The translations under genes were made by a program, and so were the position numbers. The notes under the pieces are model-generated. The model was given only the letters and a program-made list of their open reading frames with translations, searched no databases and was not told where the DNA came from. A DNA stretch of 7,234 nt from Promethearchaeota archaeon (lineage in GTDB: Archaea; Asgardarchaeota; Lokiarchaeia; Sigynarchaeales; SOKP01): positions 1 through 7,234 of the forward strand of contig JAGXNZ010000089.1 of the NCBI GenBank assembly GCA_019894655.1, given 5' to 3'. Position 1 is the first letter of the stretch, and every line of letters begins with the position of its first letter. Shown piece after piece: positions 1-5,823 of the stretch.

Positions 1-2
1 TA

Positions 3-800
3 ACTTATACAGAATTTATGTTGTTAACTGTATTAATAAGTAGTATCTTGTGGTTAGTAATTGGCAGTTTCGCAGGAATTCCCTTAAGTAGCACTCATTC
101 ATTAGTAGGAAGTATATTTGGAGTTGTTTTTGTTTACTCATTAACACAAGAAATAGTTAATCCTGAAACAATATTTAATTGGGTAAAATTAAATAATGTA
201 ATTCTAGGTTGGTTCTTATCTCCAACGTTCGGATTGATCATAACATATGTGCTTTTTAAATTACTTGCGAAAACTTATTTATCCAAATTAAAAGGTTTAA
301 ATCAAATCGAGAAATCTGAAAAGTATTTCAAATGGTTATTATTATTAGCAGTAATTTTTGCTGAGATATGGGTGGGGGCAAATTCTGGTGAGGCAGTTGG
401 TATACTTTATGGATTGTTTGATGGAGGTACGTTGAACTTGGTGCAATATATATTTTTTGCATTTCTTTGTGGCATTTTCTCTTGTCTTGGGATATATATA
501 GCAGCTCGGTATGTTGTTAGAAATTTAGCATCTCAGATGATGGATTCTCGACCTAGCGAAAGTCTCATTACTCAAATAAGTTCTGCCTTGATTCTTATGA
601 TTGCTACCCTATTAAGCTTACCGATTTCCCATAGTCACGTAATAGTATTTTGCATAATTGGAATGAATGTGGCTCAAAGAAAAGAAGTTGACTACAAAGG
701 TTTAGGGAAAATGGCAATATACTGGGTTCTAACTTTTCCAGTTGCTGCGATTCTTGCAGGGTTGCTTTATTTTGGATTTAATTTATTTGGGTTAGTCTAA
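3..800 (+). CDS. PiT-family inorganic phosphate transporter, C-terminal part (5' end outside window)
   Basis: An integral membrane permease that probably imports inorganic phosphate with a cation. The reading frame is open to the left edge, so the ATG at 18 is internal and the N-terminal repeat is mostly missing. Numbering from that ATG, the first-repeat motif IPLSSTHSLVG (residues 21-31) matches the family P-x-S-T-T-H-x-x-V-G signature. Several hydrophobic segments follow, separated by a basic cytoplasmic-type stretch around residues 82-105. The second repeat is degenerate. GANSGEAVGIL (120-130) stands where GAND(V/A)(A/S)NA is expected, so the Asp and the second Asn are lost. PISHSHVIV (202-210) stands where P-x-STTH-x-IVG is expected. 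It lies 69 bases upstream of a DUF47/PhoU-like gene on the same strand, the typical Pit plus accessory-protein pair. Family assignment is good; substrate and coupling ion are inferred from the family. Confidence 0.85.
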   Translation, partial: TYTEFMLLTVLISSILWLVIGSFAGIPLSSTHSLVGSIFGVVFVYSLTQEIVNPETIFNWVKLNNVILGWFLSPTFGLIITYVLFKLLAKTYLSKLKGLNQIEKSEKYFKWLLLLAVIFAEIWVGANSGEAVGILYGLFDGGTLNLVQYIFFAFLCGIFSCLGIYIAARYVVRNLASQMMDSRPSESLITQISSALILMIATLLSLPISHSHVIVFCIIGMNVAQRKEVDYKGLGKMAIYWVLTFPVAAILAGLLYFGFNLFGLV

Positions 801-869
801 TAAACTATAAAAAATACTTTGTAATAGTAATATATAGCACTAATAAAGTAAAGAAAATATGTGATAAAA

Positions 870-1553
870 ATGGGTTCATTAATAGAATTTCTGAAAAGAG
901 AAACGGCATTGAACGTATTAGAAAAAACGATCAAACATGCTCAAATAGTTCAACAATGTGTAAGAGAATTAGAAGTTGGGCTTAATGTGTTACTTAAGGA
1001 AGAGAATCTTGAAAAGTCTCGCGAAAACTTTAACAAAGTTGATCTTTTAGAAGACGAAGCAGACAAGTTAAGAAGAGAAATCCTAAAAGATGTATCGAAA
1101 GGAGAATTAAATCCTAGTATTAGACAAAATTTATCACATCTCATAAAAAGATTGGATGACGTAGCAAATTGTAGTACGGGCGTTGCTCGTAGAATTACTA
1201 CCATTCCTATCAGATTTTGGGAGCAGAGTAGTGAAGAATCTTTAAAATTAATATTAAAAATAATTGAAACAACCGTAGAAGCGGTAAACAATTTAGATGA
1301 GCTTGTTATTGATTTAGTGGGCGAAAGGACTAGTGTGAAAGAGTATGCTCAAAAGATAAATCAATTAGAACATGATGTAGACCTCTTAAATATTAAACTA
1401 AGAGAAAGCCTTCAAAAAACAGAGTATGATGTTAATTTCTTTACAATTTTCACTGTTGGTAATATTTTCGACATTTTGGAGGCAATATCAGATGCTATTG
1501 AAGGTGTTGCCGACTATATAATAGTTCTCCGTACAAGTTCCCGCGTTCTATAA
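870..1553 (+). CDS. DUF47 / PhoU-like Pit accessory protein
   Basis: A cytoplasmic all-helical protein of 227 residues, close to the usual DUF47 size. The family is related to PhoU and is often encoded beside Pit transporters, where it is thought to regulate phosphate uptake. Visible features are the opening MGSLIEFLKRE, the helix LEDEADKLRRE (residues about 60-70) matching the PhoU-type acidic E-x-x-x-D metal-site motif, then LIKRLDDVANC, a second acidic segment NQLEHDVDLLN, and a C-terminal helix ILEAISDAIEGVADYI. These give two PhoU-like repeats. I chose ATG 870 over the in-frame GTG at 861 because the family opens near MG-x-(L/F/I) and because GTGAT at 861-865 can serve as a Shine-Dalgarno-like sequence four bases upstream. 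The gene is probably co-transcribed with the transporter. A TATA-like AATATATAG near 829 could allow a separate promoter. Confidence 0.88.
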   Translation: MGSLIEFLKRETALNVLEKTIKHAQIVQQCVRELEVGLNVLLKEENLEKSRENFNKVDLLEDEADKLRREILKDVSKGELNPSIRQNLSHLIKRLDDVANCSTGVARRITTIPIRFWEQSSEESLKLILKIIETTVEAVNNLDELVIDLVGERTSVKEYAQKINQLEHDVDLLNIKLRESLQKTEYDVNFFTIFTVGNIFDILEAISDAIEGVADYIIVLRTSSRVL

Positions 1554-1618
1554 AACAAAATGTTTAGTAAATACAGCTTATTGAAATTCATTACTATTGT
1601 ATTAAAATGTGCTGGTTC

Positions 1619-1631
1619 TTTTTAAAAAAAA
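1619..1631. terminator. Probable bidirectional T-tract terminator
   Basis: Five T followed by eight A lie between the convergent DUF47 and TFB genes. Read on the minus strand this is a run of eight T about 25 bases after the TFB stop codon, a plausible archaeal oligo-T terminator. The five-T run on the plus strand is a weaker signal for the DUF47 transcript. No stable hairpin is needed or seen. Confidence 0.4.
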
Positions 1632-1656
1632 GTGAAATAAATAGAATTTTTATAAT

Positions 1657-2550
1657 TTAATTCGCTGATTCAAAATTAATACTTACATTCCTTAGAAGTT
1701 CTTTATATCTCGAACGTAAAGTAACTTCAGTGACTGAAATAACACGAGATATGTCTTTTTGAGATACTTTTACATTTCTCAACTTCGCTACAAGATATAT
1801 CGCACCAGCACATAACCCTTTAGGATCTTTTCCAGAAATAGAGGTCCTTACTATAAAGTTATGAAGCACTTTCATTGCTTCTTTTTCCACCTCAATTCCT
1901 AAATTTAGATCAGCGCAATAACGCGGGATAAGCGTAACTGGGTCGATGTGTGAGATTTTTAAATTTAGTTCACGAACTAATATTTTATAGCACTTCTTTA
2001 CGATATTATCGTTAATAGAAGCTTCTTCTAAAATTTCTTGTAGCGTAATTGGCACCTTTTCGTCTTTACATGCATAATAAGCGCAGGCTGCAACCATCCC
2101 GTTTATCGATCTCCCTCGCAAAAGTTGTCTTTTAAAAACTTCTTTATACAATCTAACAGCAGATTTTTTCACTCTCTCGGGAAAATTTAGATTACCCCCG
2201 ATTCTTTTCAGCTCGGTAATTGCCATTAACATGTTCCTCTTTTCCCAAGACAGATGCGTATTCCATTTAGCAGCCCTTCGTAAATCAGGATTTTTGATCT
2301 TGGTTCTATCAATAACAGTACTAAGACCGATATCTGGCATTAAGATAGACATAGGAGACCCTGTCCGCTCCTTTCTATCTTTTTCGTGTTTCGAATAAGC
2401 TCTTATACCACTATGTGATATATCCAATCCCCTCTCTAAAACAACTAGCCCACACTGTTGACAGACAGTTTCTCCTCTTTCTTGTATGATGACAGTATTT
2501 CCCTGGCATTCGGGGCATAAACTTGATGAGTCATCTAATTCAACAATCAT
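1657..2550 (-). CDS. tfb: Transcription initiation factor B (TFB / TFIIB)
   Basis: The archaeal general transcription factor that bridges TATA-bound TBP and RNA polymerase and reads the BRE. It has 297 residues, near the usual archaeal length of about 300. The N-terminal zinc ribbon has CPEC (Cys12, Cys15) and CQQC (Cys30, Cys33). The B-reader/linker carries DRKERTGSP (about 58-66) and GLSTVIDR. Two cyclin-fold repeats follow, the first containing LRGRSINGMVAACAYYAC and the second GKDPKGLCAGAIYLVAK. A C-terminal helix-turn-helix, SQKDISRVISVTEVTLRSRY, would contact the BRE. I chose ATG 2550, not GTG 2562, because the TATA box is centred about 27 bases upstream of 2550, which fits a leaderless mRNA. 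The linker ERGLDISHSG-x-RAY resembles Asgard-type TFBs as I remember them. Whether other TFB copies exist in the genome cannot be seen here. Confidence 0.96.
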   Translation of the reverse strand: MIVELDDSSSLCPECQGNTVIIQERGETVCQQCGLVVLERGLDISHSGIRAYSKHEKDRKERTGSPMSILMPDIGLSTVIDRTKIKNPDLRRAAKWNTHLSWEKRNMLMAITELKRIGGNLNFPERVKKSAVRLYKEVFKRQLLRGRSINGMVAACAYYACKDEKVPITLQEILEEASINDNIVKKCYKILVRELNLKISHIDPVTLIPRYCADLNLGIEVEKEAMKVLHNFIVRTSISGKDPKGLCAGAIYLVAKLRNVKVSQKDISRVISVTEVTLRSRYKELLRNVSINFESAN

Positions 2551-2571
2551 AATAATTACCACTTTACTTAT

Positions 2572-2582
2572 CTTTTATATAA
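2572..2582 (-). promoter_or_regulatory. TATA-box promoter of TFB
   Basis: On the minus strand the sequence reads TTATATAAAAG, a strong archaeal TATA box preceded by an A-rich BRE-like stretch. Its centre is about 27 bases upstream of the ATG at 2550. This predicts transcription starting at or within a base or two of the start codon, and so a leaderless or nearly leaderless TFB transcript. Confidence 0.6.
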
Positions 2583-3021
2583 TTTTTTTGTCGTTCCTAT
2601 TTTTTTACTATTCTCGTTTTTCAAGGGAATAATAAGACAAATATTTTAATATTTGCGCACAACAATTTTTGTTTGTTATCACAATCAATGATAAATTTAT
2701 ATTTAAATATTATGCTTTTCAAATTTTTCAAACAAAAATTACTTATAGTAATACTTTTTTTTTTTTTACCCTTATTTCAAATGAAAAAAAGGAATTTAAA
2801 TAATTTGAATATAAATATTTTTTTTTGAATTAATAATAGATGTATCATTAGGGTATGTATTTGAATAATAAAATGACGCTTTTTGAACCTTGGGTGAAAT
2901 TATTGCCTTGATTTTATTTTTTGAAAATTCTGATATCTTATTTTAATGTAGAAAATTGCGACTATATTCTCAAACAAGTTGAAATAAGTAATTAGTTATC
3001 GTGCTATCTTTTTACATAATC
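2583..3021. other. AT-rich intergenic region between divergent TFB and the first RHH/receiver gene
   Basis: I find no credible gene or RNA here. The stretch is very AT-rich, with a T run of about 13 at 2755-2767 and another T-rich run near 2818-2826. It also holds a short imperfect inverted repeat, TTCAAATGAA, near 2776-2785. It must contain the control region of the downstream RHH gene, but I cannot define operators from one sequence. Confidence 0.5.
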
Positions 3022-3030
3022 TTAAATAAA
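3022..3030 (+). promoter_or_regulatory. Candidate TATA box for the first RHH/H-box/receiver gene
   Basis: TTAAATAAA resembles an archaeal TATA box. It would place transcription start near 3050, upstream of the GGTGA ribosome-binding sequence at 3093. In such AT-rich DNA similar strings are common, so support is modest. Confidence 0.3.
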
Positions 3031-3092
3031 ACTTTTAACACTATTTTTTTGAACTTATTTTCGAAATTTTACAAAGAAAAATCATCTTTTAA

Positions 3093-3107
3093 GGTGAAAA
3101 ACAGATA
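3093..3107 (+). promoter_or_regulatory. GGTGA ribosome-binding sequence followed by an in-frame ATA
   Basis: AAGGTGA matches the archaeal Shine-Dalgarno core (GGTGA at 3093-3097). Seven bases later, in the frame of the RHH/receiver protein, comes ATA (3105-3107). The frame is open from just after a TAA at 3090-3092 and has no ATG, GTG or TTG before GTG 3153. This is the best ribosome-binding sequence in front of the gene, although 3105 would need a non-standard initiation codon. GTG 3094 within it is in another frame and would end at 3213. Confidence 0.4.
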
Positions 3108-3152
3108 TCGCGAGAATCAGAAAAATCCAATGAGAGGGAAAATCTATCCGCT

Positions 3153-4106
3153 GTGGATAACAAAAGTTCGAGTAAGGATAAATCAGAAGATAAACCTTTA
3201 CTGTCTGAAATAGAAATACAAAATATTAATCTTAACGACGAAAAAATAAAGCAATACATGAAAAAATATGAAGATGAGAACGATAAATACGCTATCTGGA
3301 GAGGAGCGATAACTGAAGGCTTTAAAAAATGGTTAAAAGGTGAAAAAATCTATACTCGCGACAAGGAAAGAATATCTTTATATGTTGACGACAAGATTAA
3401 AGGAGATTGGCAAAAATTTATAAATCAGAACAAGGAGACCTTTCCTACTTTTTCAGAATTAATAAGACAGAGTGTTAAATCATTTATAGAAGATTCAAGT
3501 ATGGTTTCAAGTGAACTTTCAAAATTAAACCCGAGTACCATATCTAACATCTCTCATGCTTTAAAGGAGCCCCTAACATCTATTAAAGGTTATTCTCAGT
3601 TGCTTCTTGAAAGCGAAGAATTCAGGGGTAAATTAAGTGAGCATATTGAAGAAACAATAAAAAATATTTTCGATCAGAGTAATTTGCTTGAAAACATTAT
3701 AAAGAATTTCCTAGACAATATTCAACCTGAAAGTACTCCCTATGATATTTTATTAATTGAAGATGATTTGGCAACAATCCGGTTAATAACAAGCTATTTT
3801 GAAAGTAAGAAATTCATCTGTAAAGGAGTTATAAGTGGAACAAAAGGCTTAGAGGAATTAAGAAGAGTAATCCCAAAAGTTATATTGTTAGACATTATCT
3901 TACCTGATTTAAGTGGGTATGATATATGTCAGACTATAAAAACCGATAATGCTTACAAAAAAATACCCGTTTTCTTTCTAACAGCAATATCTGCAACAGA
4001 AATAAAAAAGCGCTTAAATCAGACACTCGCTGATGGATATATTCTTAAACCATTTAACTTTTCTGATTTTAAAGTTATATTTGAAATTTTAAATGGAAAA
4101 GTGTAA
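3153..4106 (+). CDS. RHH DNA-binding / H-box dimerisation / receiver-domain regulator, paralog 1 (no kinase domain)
   Basis: A predicted phosphorelay-controlled transcription regulator of 317 residues, counted from the first usable GTG. Residues about 29-72 form a conserved segment containing YAIWRGAITEGFKKWLKGEK. Residues 72-115 look like a ribbon-helix-helix domain: strand ERISLYVD, helix DKIKGDWQKFINQN, helix TFSELIRQSVKSFIED. Residues about 126-190 resemble a HisKA-type helical pair with the H-box NISHALKEPLTSIKG, His135. Residues 197-317 are a full receiver domain with E203/D204/D205, phosphoacceptor D247, T277 and K299. No ATP-binding domain lies between H-box and receiver, where only a few residues separate them. 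Phosphoryl groups would therefore have to come from another kinase, and the RHH domain suggests DNA binding as the output. The start is uncertain: the frame continues upstream to 3093 without ATG, and translation may begin at ATA 3105. A paralog follows in tandem. Domain calls are by eye. Confidence 0.82.
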   Translation: MDNKSSSKDKSEDKPLLSEIEIQNINLNDEKIKQYMKKYEDENDKYAIWRGAITEGFKKWLKGEKIYTRDKERISLYVDDKIKGDWQKFINQNKETFPTFSELIRQSVKSFIEDSSMVSSELSKLNPSTISNISHALKEPLTSIKGYSQLLLESEEFRGKLSEHIEETIKNIFDQSNLLENIIKNFLDNIQPESTPYDILLIEDDLATIRLITSYFESKKFICKGVISGTKGLEELRRVIPKVILLDIILPDLSGYDICQTIKTDNAYKKIPVFFLTAISATEIKKRLNQTLADGYILKPFNFSDFKVIFEILNGKV

Positions 4107-4350
4107 TTATCTAATTTTTGAATAAACATGTAATCTATATTATGTAAATAGCGGTAATTTTTCTTTAGGTTCGTTAACTTTTAAAGAAATATGCTATAAT
4201 TTAATAAATGGGATTAAGTTTATTTTTTGTGAAGAATTACTTTAATGTAAAAGATAATTTTACCAAAAAAAAAAATTATAAGAATGAATAGAATACTAAT
4301 GGATTTAAAAGCGTAATATTCCTTCGAAATAAATCAAATGAAATTGTTTC
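4107..4350. other. AT-rich spacer between the two paralogs, with a candidate promoter
   Basis: I see no gene here. An A run at 4265-4275 is followed by TTTAAAAG at 4304-4311, which could be a TATA box starting transcription near 4335. That is just ahead of the AGGTG sequence at 4351. The second paralog may thus have its own promoter and need not be read through from the first. A seven-codon mini-frame opening at ATG 4338 ends with the TAA at 4356-4358, in the same frame as the downstream gene. Confidence 0.4.
4304..4311 (+). promoter_or_regulatory. Candidate TATA box for the second RHH/H-box/receiver gene
   Basis: TTTAAAAG lies about 40 bases before AGGTG (4351-4355) and 58 before ATT 4362. 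Initiation about 25 bases downstream would give a short leader containing the ribosome-binding sequence. This fits translation starting near 4362 better than at the first TTG, 4425. Confidence 0.35.
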
Positions 4351-4364
4351 AGGTGTAAAAAATT
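4351..4364 (+). promoter_or_regulatory. AGGTG ribosome-binding sequence followed by an in-frame ATT
   Basis: AGGTG is followed six bases later by ATT (4362-4364), in frame with the RHH/receiver protein and just downstream of an in-frame TAA (4356-4358). The frame then runs through Lys/Asn-rich codons into the conserved protein. There is no in-frame ATG or GTG; the first conventional alternative is TTG 4425. The layout repeats that of the first paralog. Confidence 0.4.
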
Positions 4365-4424
4365 CCTAACGAAAAAAAGAACAATAATAATTCAAATGGT
4401 AAGGAAAATCACACAAATCCAAAA

Positions 4425-5315
4425 TTGACTGATGAAGAAATAAATAACCTGGATTTGAGTAGCGAACAAGCGAAAAATCTAATGAGGGAGTATGAGGACA
4501 CAACTGATAAGTATGCTAATTGGCGTGGAAACATAACAGAAGGTTTTATGAAATGGCTTAAAGGAGAAAAAATGTACGACAGAGAAAAGGAGCGTATATC
4601 TTTGTATGTAGCTGACAAGACCAAAGAAGAGTGGAGCGATTTTATAAAAACTCATAAAGATAAATATAACACCATTTCCAAACTTATAAGAGAGAGCGTT
4701 AATTATTTTATTAAGCAAAAATCCACGCTAATCAATGAGGATTTGCATAAATTAGACAATCAAACTCTCACAAACATATCGCATGCATTAAAGGAACCGT
4801 TAACATCAATCAAAGGATTTTCTCAACTATTAATCGAAAACTCTCGTGATGAAATGGCTGAAAATGTTTTTAACACCATTCAAAATATATTTAATCAATC
4901 AATCCTTTTAGAGAATAAAATTGTCACTATCCTGGATAATATTAAAACAGACGCTTCTCAATATGATATATTACTTATTGAGGATGATTTAGCTACTATT
5001 CGTTTATTAACAAGCTATTTTGAAAGCAAAGGTTTTTCCTGTAAGGGAGTAGTTAGTGGAACAAAAGGATTGGAAGAGCTAGCAAATAACCCATCTAAGT
5101 TAGTATTACTTGATATTATTTTACCTGATTATAGTGGTTATGATATCTGCAAACAGATTAAATCAAATAAGGAGCTTCAAAACATTTCGGTATATCTGTT
5201 AACAGCTATACCAGGTTCAGAAGTAGAAAAACATCTGGAAGATAGTAACGCTGATGGTTATATTCTAAAACCTTTTGATTTCTCTGATTTTGAAGTAATA
5301 TTTCAATATTTATAA
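4425..5315 (+). CDS. RHH DNA-binding / H-box dimerisation / receiver-domain regulator, paralog 2 (no kinase domain)
   Basis: A tandem paralog of the preceding gene, with the same domain order over 296 residues counted from TTG 4425. The conserved N-terminal segment includes YANWRGNITEGFMKWLKGEK (30-49). The ribbon-helix-helix domain spans about 56-98: strand ERISLYVAD, helix KTKEEWSDFIKTH, helix TISKLIRESVNYFIK. The H-box is NISHALKEPLTSIKG with His120, followed by a second helix FNQSILLENKIVTILDNI. The receiver (about 180-296) has E186/D187/D188, phosphoacceptor D230, T260 and K282. There is again no ATPase domain. Compared with paralog 1, the H-box and the DILLIEDDLATIRL strand are identical in protein while many third codon positions differ. 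That indicates an older duplication kept under selection, not a recent copy. TTG 4425 gives the family-like start MTDEEI, but the open frame reaches back to 4359 and ATT 4362 is better placed behind a ribosome-binding sequence. Confidence 0.82.
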   Translation: MTDEEINNLDLSSEQAKNLMREYEDTTDKYANWRGNITEGFMKWLKGEKMYDREKERISLYVADKTKEEWSDFIKTHKDKYNTISKLIRESVNYFIKQKSTLINEDLHKLDNQTLTNISHALKEPLTSIKGFSQLLIENSRDEMAENVFNTIQNIFNQSILLENKIVTILDNIKTDASQYDILLIEDDLATIRLLTSYFESKGFSCKGVVSGTKGLEELANNPSKLVLLDIILPDYSGYDICKQIKSNKELQNISVYLLTAIPGSEVEKHLEDSNADGYILKPFDFSDFEVIFQYL

Positions 5316-5347
5316 TAAAGTATTATCGCTATTTATTAGAGAATAAG

Positions 5348-5451
5348 CGGGCTATGAGGGAATTTCGCCTCCAAACTTTTTGAATGGAGGTATCGAACCC
5401 CCGACCTGCCGGTTAAGAGCCGGATGCGCTACCTGACTGCGCTAATAGCCC
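5348..5451 (-). tRNA. tRNA-Lys(CTT) with a 30-nt intron in the T-loop
   Basis: Exon 1 is 5392-5451 and exon 2 is 5348-5361. The acceptor stem GGGCTAT/ATAGCCC is perfect, with discriminator G and no encoded CCA. The D-stem is GCGC/GCGC with loop AGTCAGGTA. The anticodon loop CTCTTAA (5413-5419) gives anticodon CTT at 5415-5417, and the variable loop is AGGTC. The anticodon stem has a T27-C43 mismatch at its top pair. Without the intron the T-arm is GGGGG/CCCTC with loop TTCGATT, giving a 74-nt tRNA. It ends 32 bases after the convergent receiver gene and lies 25 bases downstream of tRNA-Ser(TGA), so the two are probably co-transcribed. Confidence 0.93.
5362..5391 (-). other. tRNA intron at position 59/60 of tRNA-Lys(CTT)
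   Basis: The fold is a canonical bulge-helix-bulge. The T-stem GGGGG/CCCTC is the outer helix. T-loop TTCG pairs with intron CGAA as the four-base central helix, with three-base bulges ATA and ATT. CCTCC/GGAGG forms the inner helix around a 13-base loop. Cutting after the second base of each bulge releases exactly 30 nt and leaves a normal seven-base T-loop. Confidence 0.9.
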
Positions 5452-5476
5452 ATTTAGTATTGTTCACCATTGAAAA

Positions 5477-5577
5477 CGCACCTGGAGGGATTTGAACCCC
5501 CGAGCGCTTACGCGCACTGGCTTACTTGATCATATTATCTGCTCAAGGCCAGCGTCTTACCACTAGGCTACAGGTGC
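5477..5577 (-). tRNA. tRNA-Ser(TGA) with a 19-nt intron at 37/38
   Basis: Exon 1 is 5542-5577 and exon 2 is 5477-5522. The acceptor stem GCACCTG/CAGGTGC is perfect, with discriminator G, as usual for archaeal tRNA-Ser, and no encoded CCA. The anticodon stem CTGGC/GCCAG closes a spliced loop CTTGAGA with anticodon TGA at 5543-5545. A long variable arm, GCGC-GTAA-GCGC, marks a class II tRNA, which in archaea means Ser or Leu. The T-arm is GGGGG/CCCTC with loop TTCAAAT. The D-stem GCCT/AGAC has a C11-A24 mismatch. The spliced tRNA is 82 nt. Confidence 0.92.
5523..5541 (-). other. Canonical-position (37/38) intron of tRNA-Ser(TGA), 19 nt
   Basis: CTTG of the anticodon loop pairs with intron CAAG next to a three-base TAA bulge. 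The opposite bulge is AGC. Beyond the central helix there is little inner pairing, so this is a relaxed bulge-helix-loop form. Cutting AG|C and TA|A leaves loop CTTGAGA and a 19-nt intron. Confidence 0.82.
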
Positions 5578-5611
5578 TCTAATTATCTTGATTCTACGCA
5601 GAGTTATTAGG

Positions 5612-5620
5612 AAATATATT
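5612..5620 (-). promoter_or_regulatory. Candidate promoter for the Ser(TGA)-Lys(CTT) tRNA pair
   Basis: On the minus strand AATATATTT lies about 35-43 bases upstream of the first base of tRNA-Ser(TGA). This is a plausible TATA box for a transcript with a short 5' leader. Confidence 0.4.
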
Positions 5621-5778
5621 CTTTAGAATAATCTACGTGCTGTTTTCAGCCTATATTTTTAAATTTTTTATTTTTAATATTATGATATAGGTTTTAAACT
5701 AGTTTATTTTTAATAAAATAAAATTCTTTTTATTTCAATCTCGTAATTCCTAACCTTTATGATTACATTAAAGAAAAA

Positions 5779-5785
5779 TATAAAT
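5779..5785 (+). promoter_or_regulatory. TATA box of the JAMM/MPN gene
   Basis: TATAAAT is preceded by the purine-rich BRE-like AAGAAAAA (5771-5778). It lies about 42 bases upstream of ATG 5824, giving a predicted leader of roughly 15-20 bases. The rest of the 5578-5823 gap shows nothing else beyond the minus-strand tRNA promoter. Confidence 0.5.
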
Positions 5786-5823
5786 TTTATGCTACATTGA
5801 CTCATAATTGAGATGAAGTAAAA

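Noticed and set aside
950..1291. Minus-strand frame within the DUF47 gene
   Set aside because: It is a shadow of a clearly conserved PhoU-like protein on the plus strand.
2755..2826. Long T runs upstream of paralog 1 as a terminator or an RNA gene
   Set aside because: No transcript ends here on the plus strand and no stable structure or tRNA-like fold is visible; it looks like ordinary AT-rich spacer.
3001..3213. A 70-codon plus-strand frame overlapping the start of paralog 1
   Set aside because: Its composition is unlike a protein, it opens with GTG in AT-rich DNA and overlaps the conserved frame. The frame of the RHH/receiver protein explains the coding signal from 3105 onward.
2777..4343. 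TCAAATGAAA shared upstream of both RHH paralogs (2777-2786 and 4334-4343), possible operator
   Set aside because: A ten-base AT-rich match between two gaps of several hundred bases is not far from chance, and the distances to the two genes differ greatly.
3153..5315. Ordinary hybrid histidine kinases
   Set aside because: Nothing between the H-box helices and the receiver could hold an ATPase domain, and no N, G1 or G2 box motifs are present.
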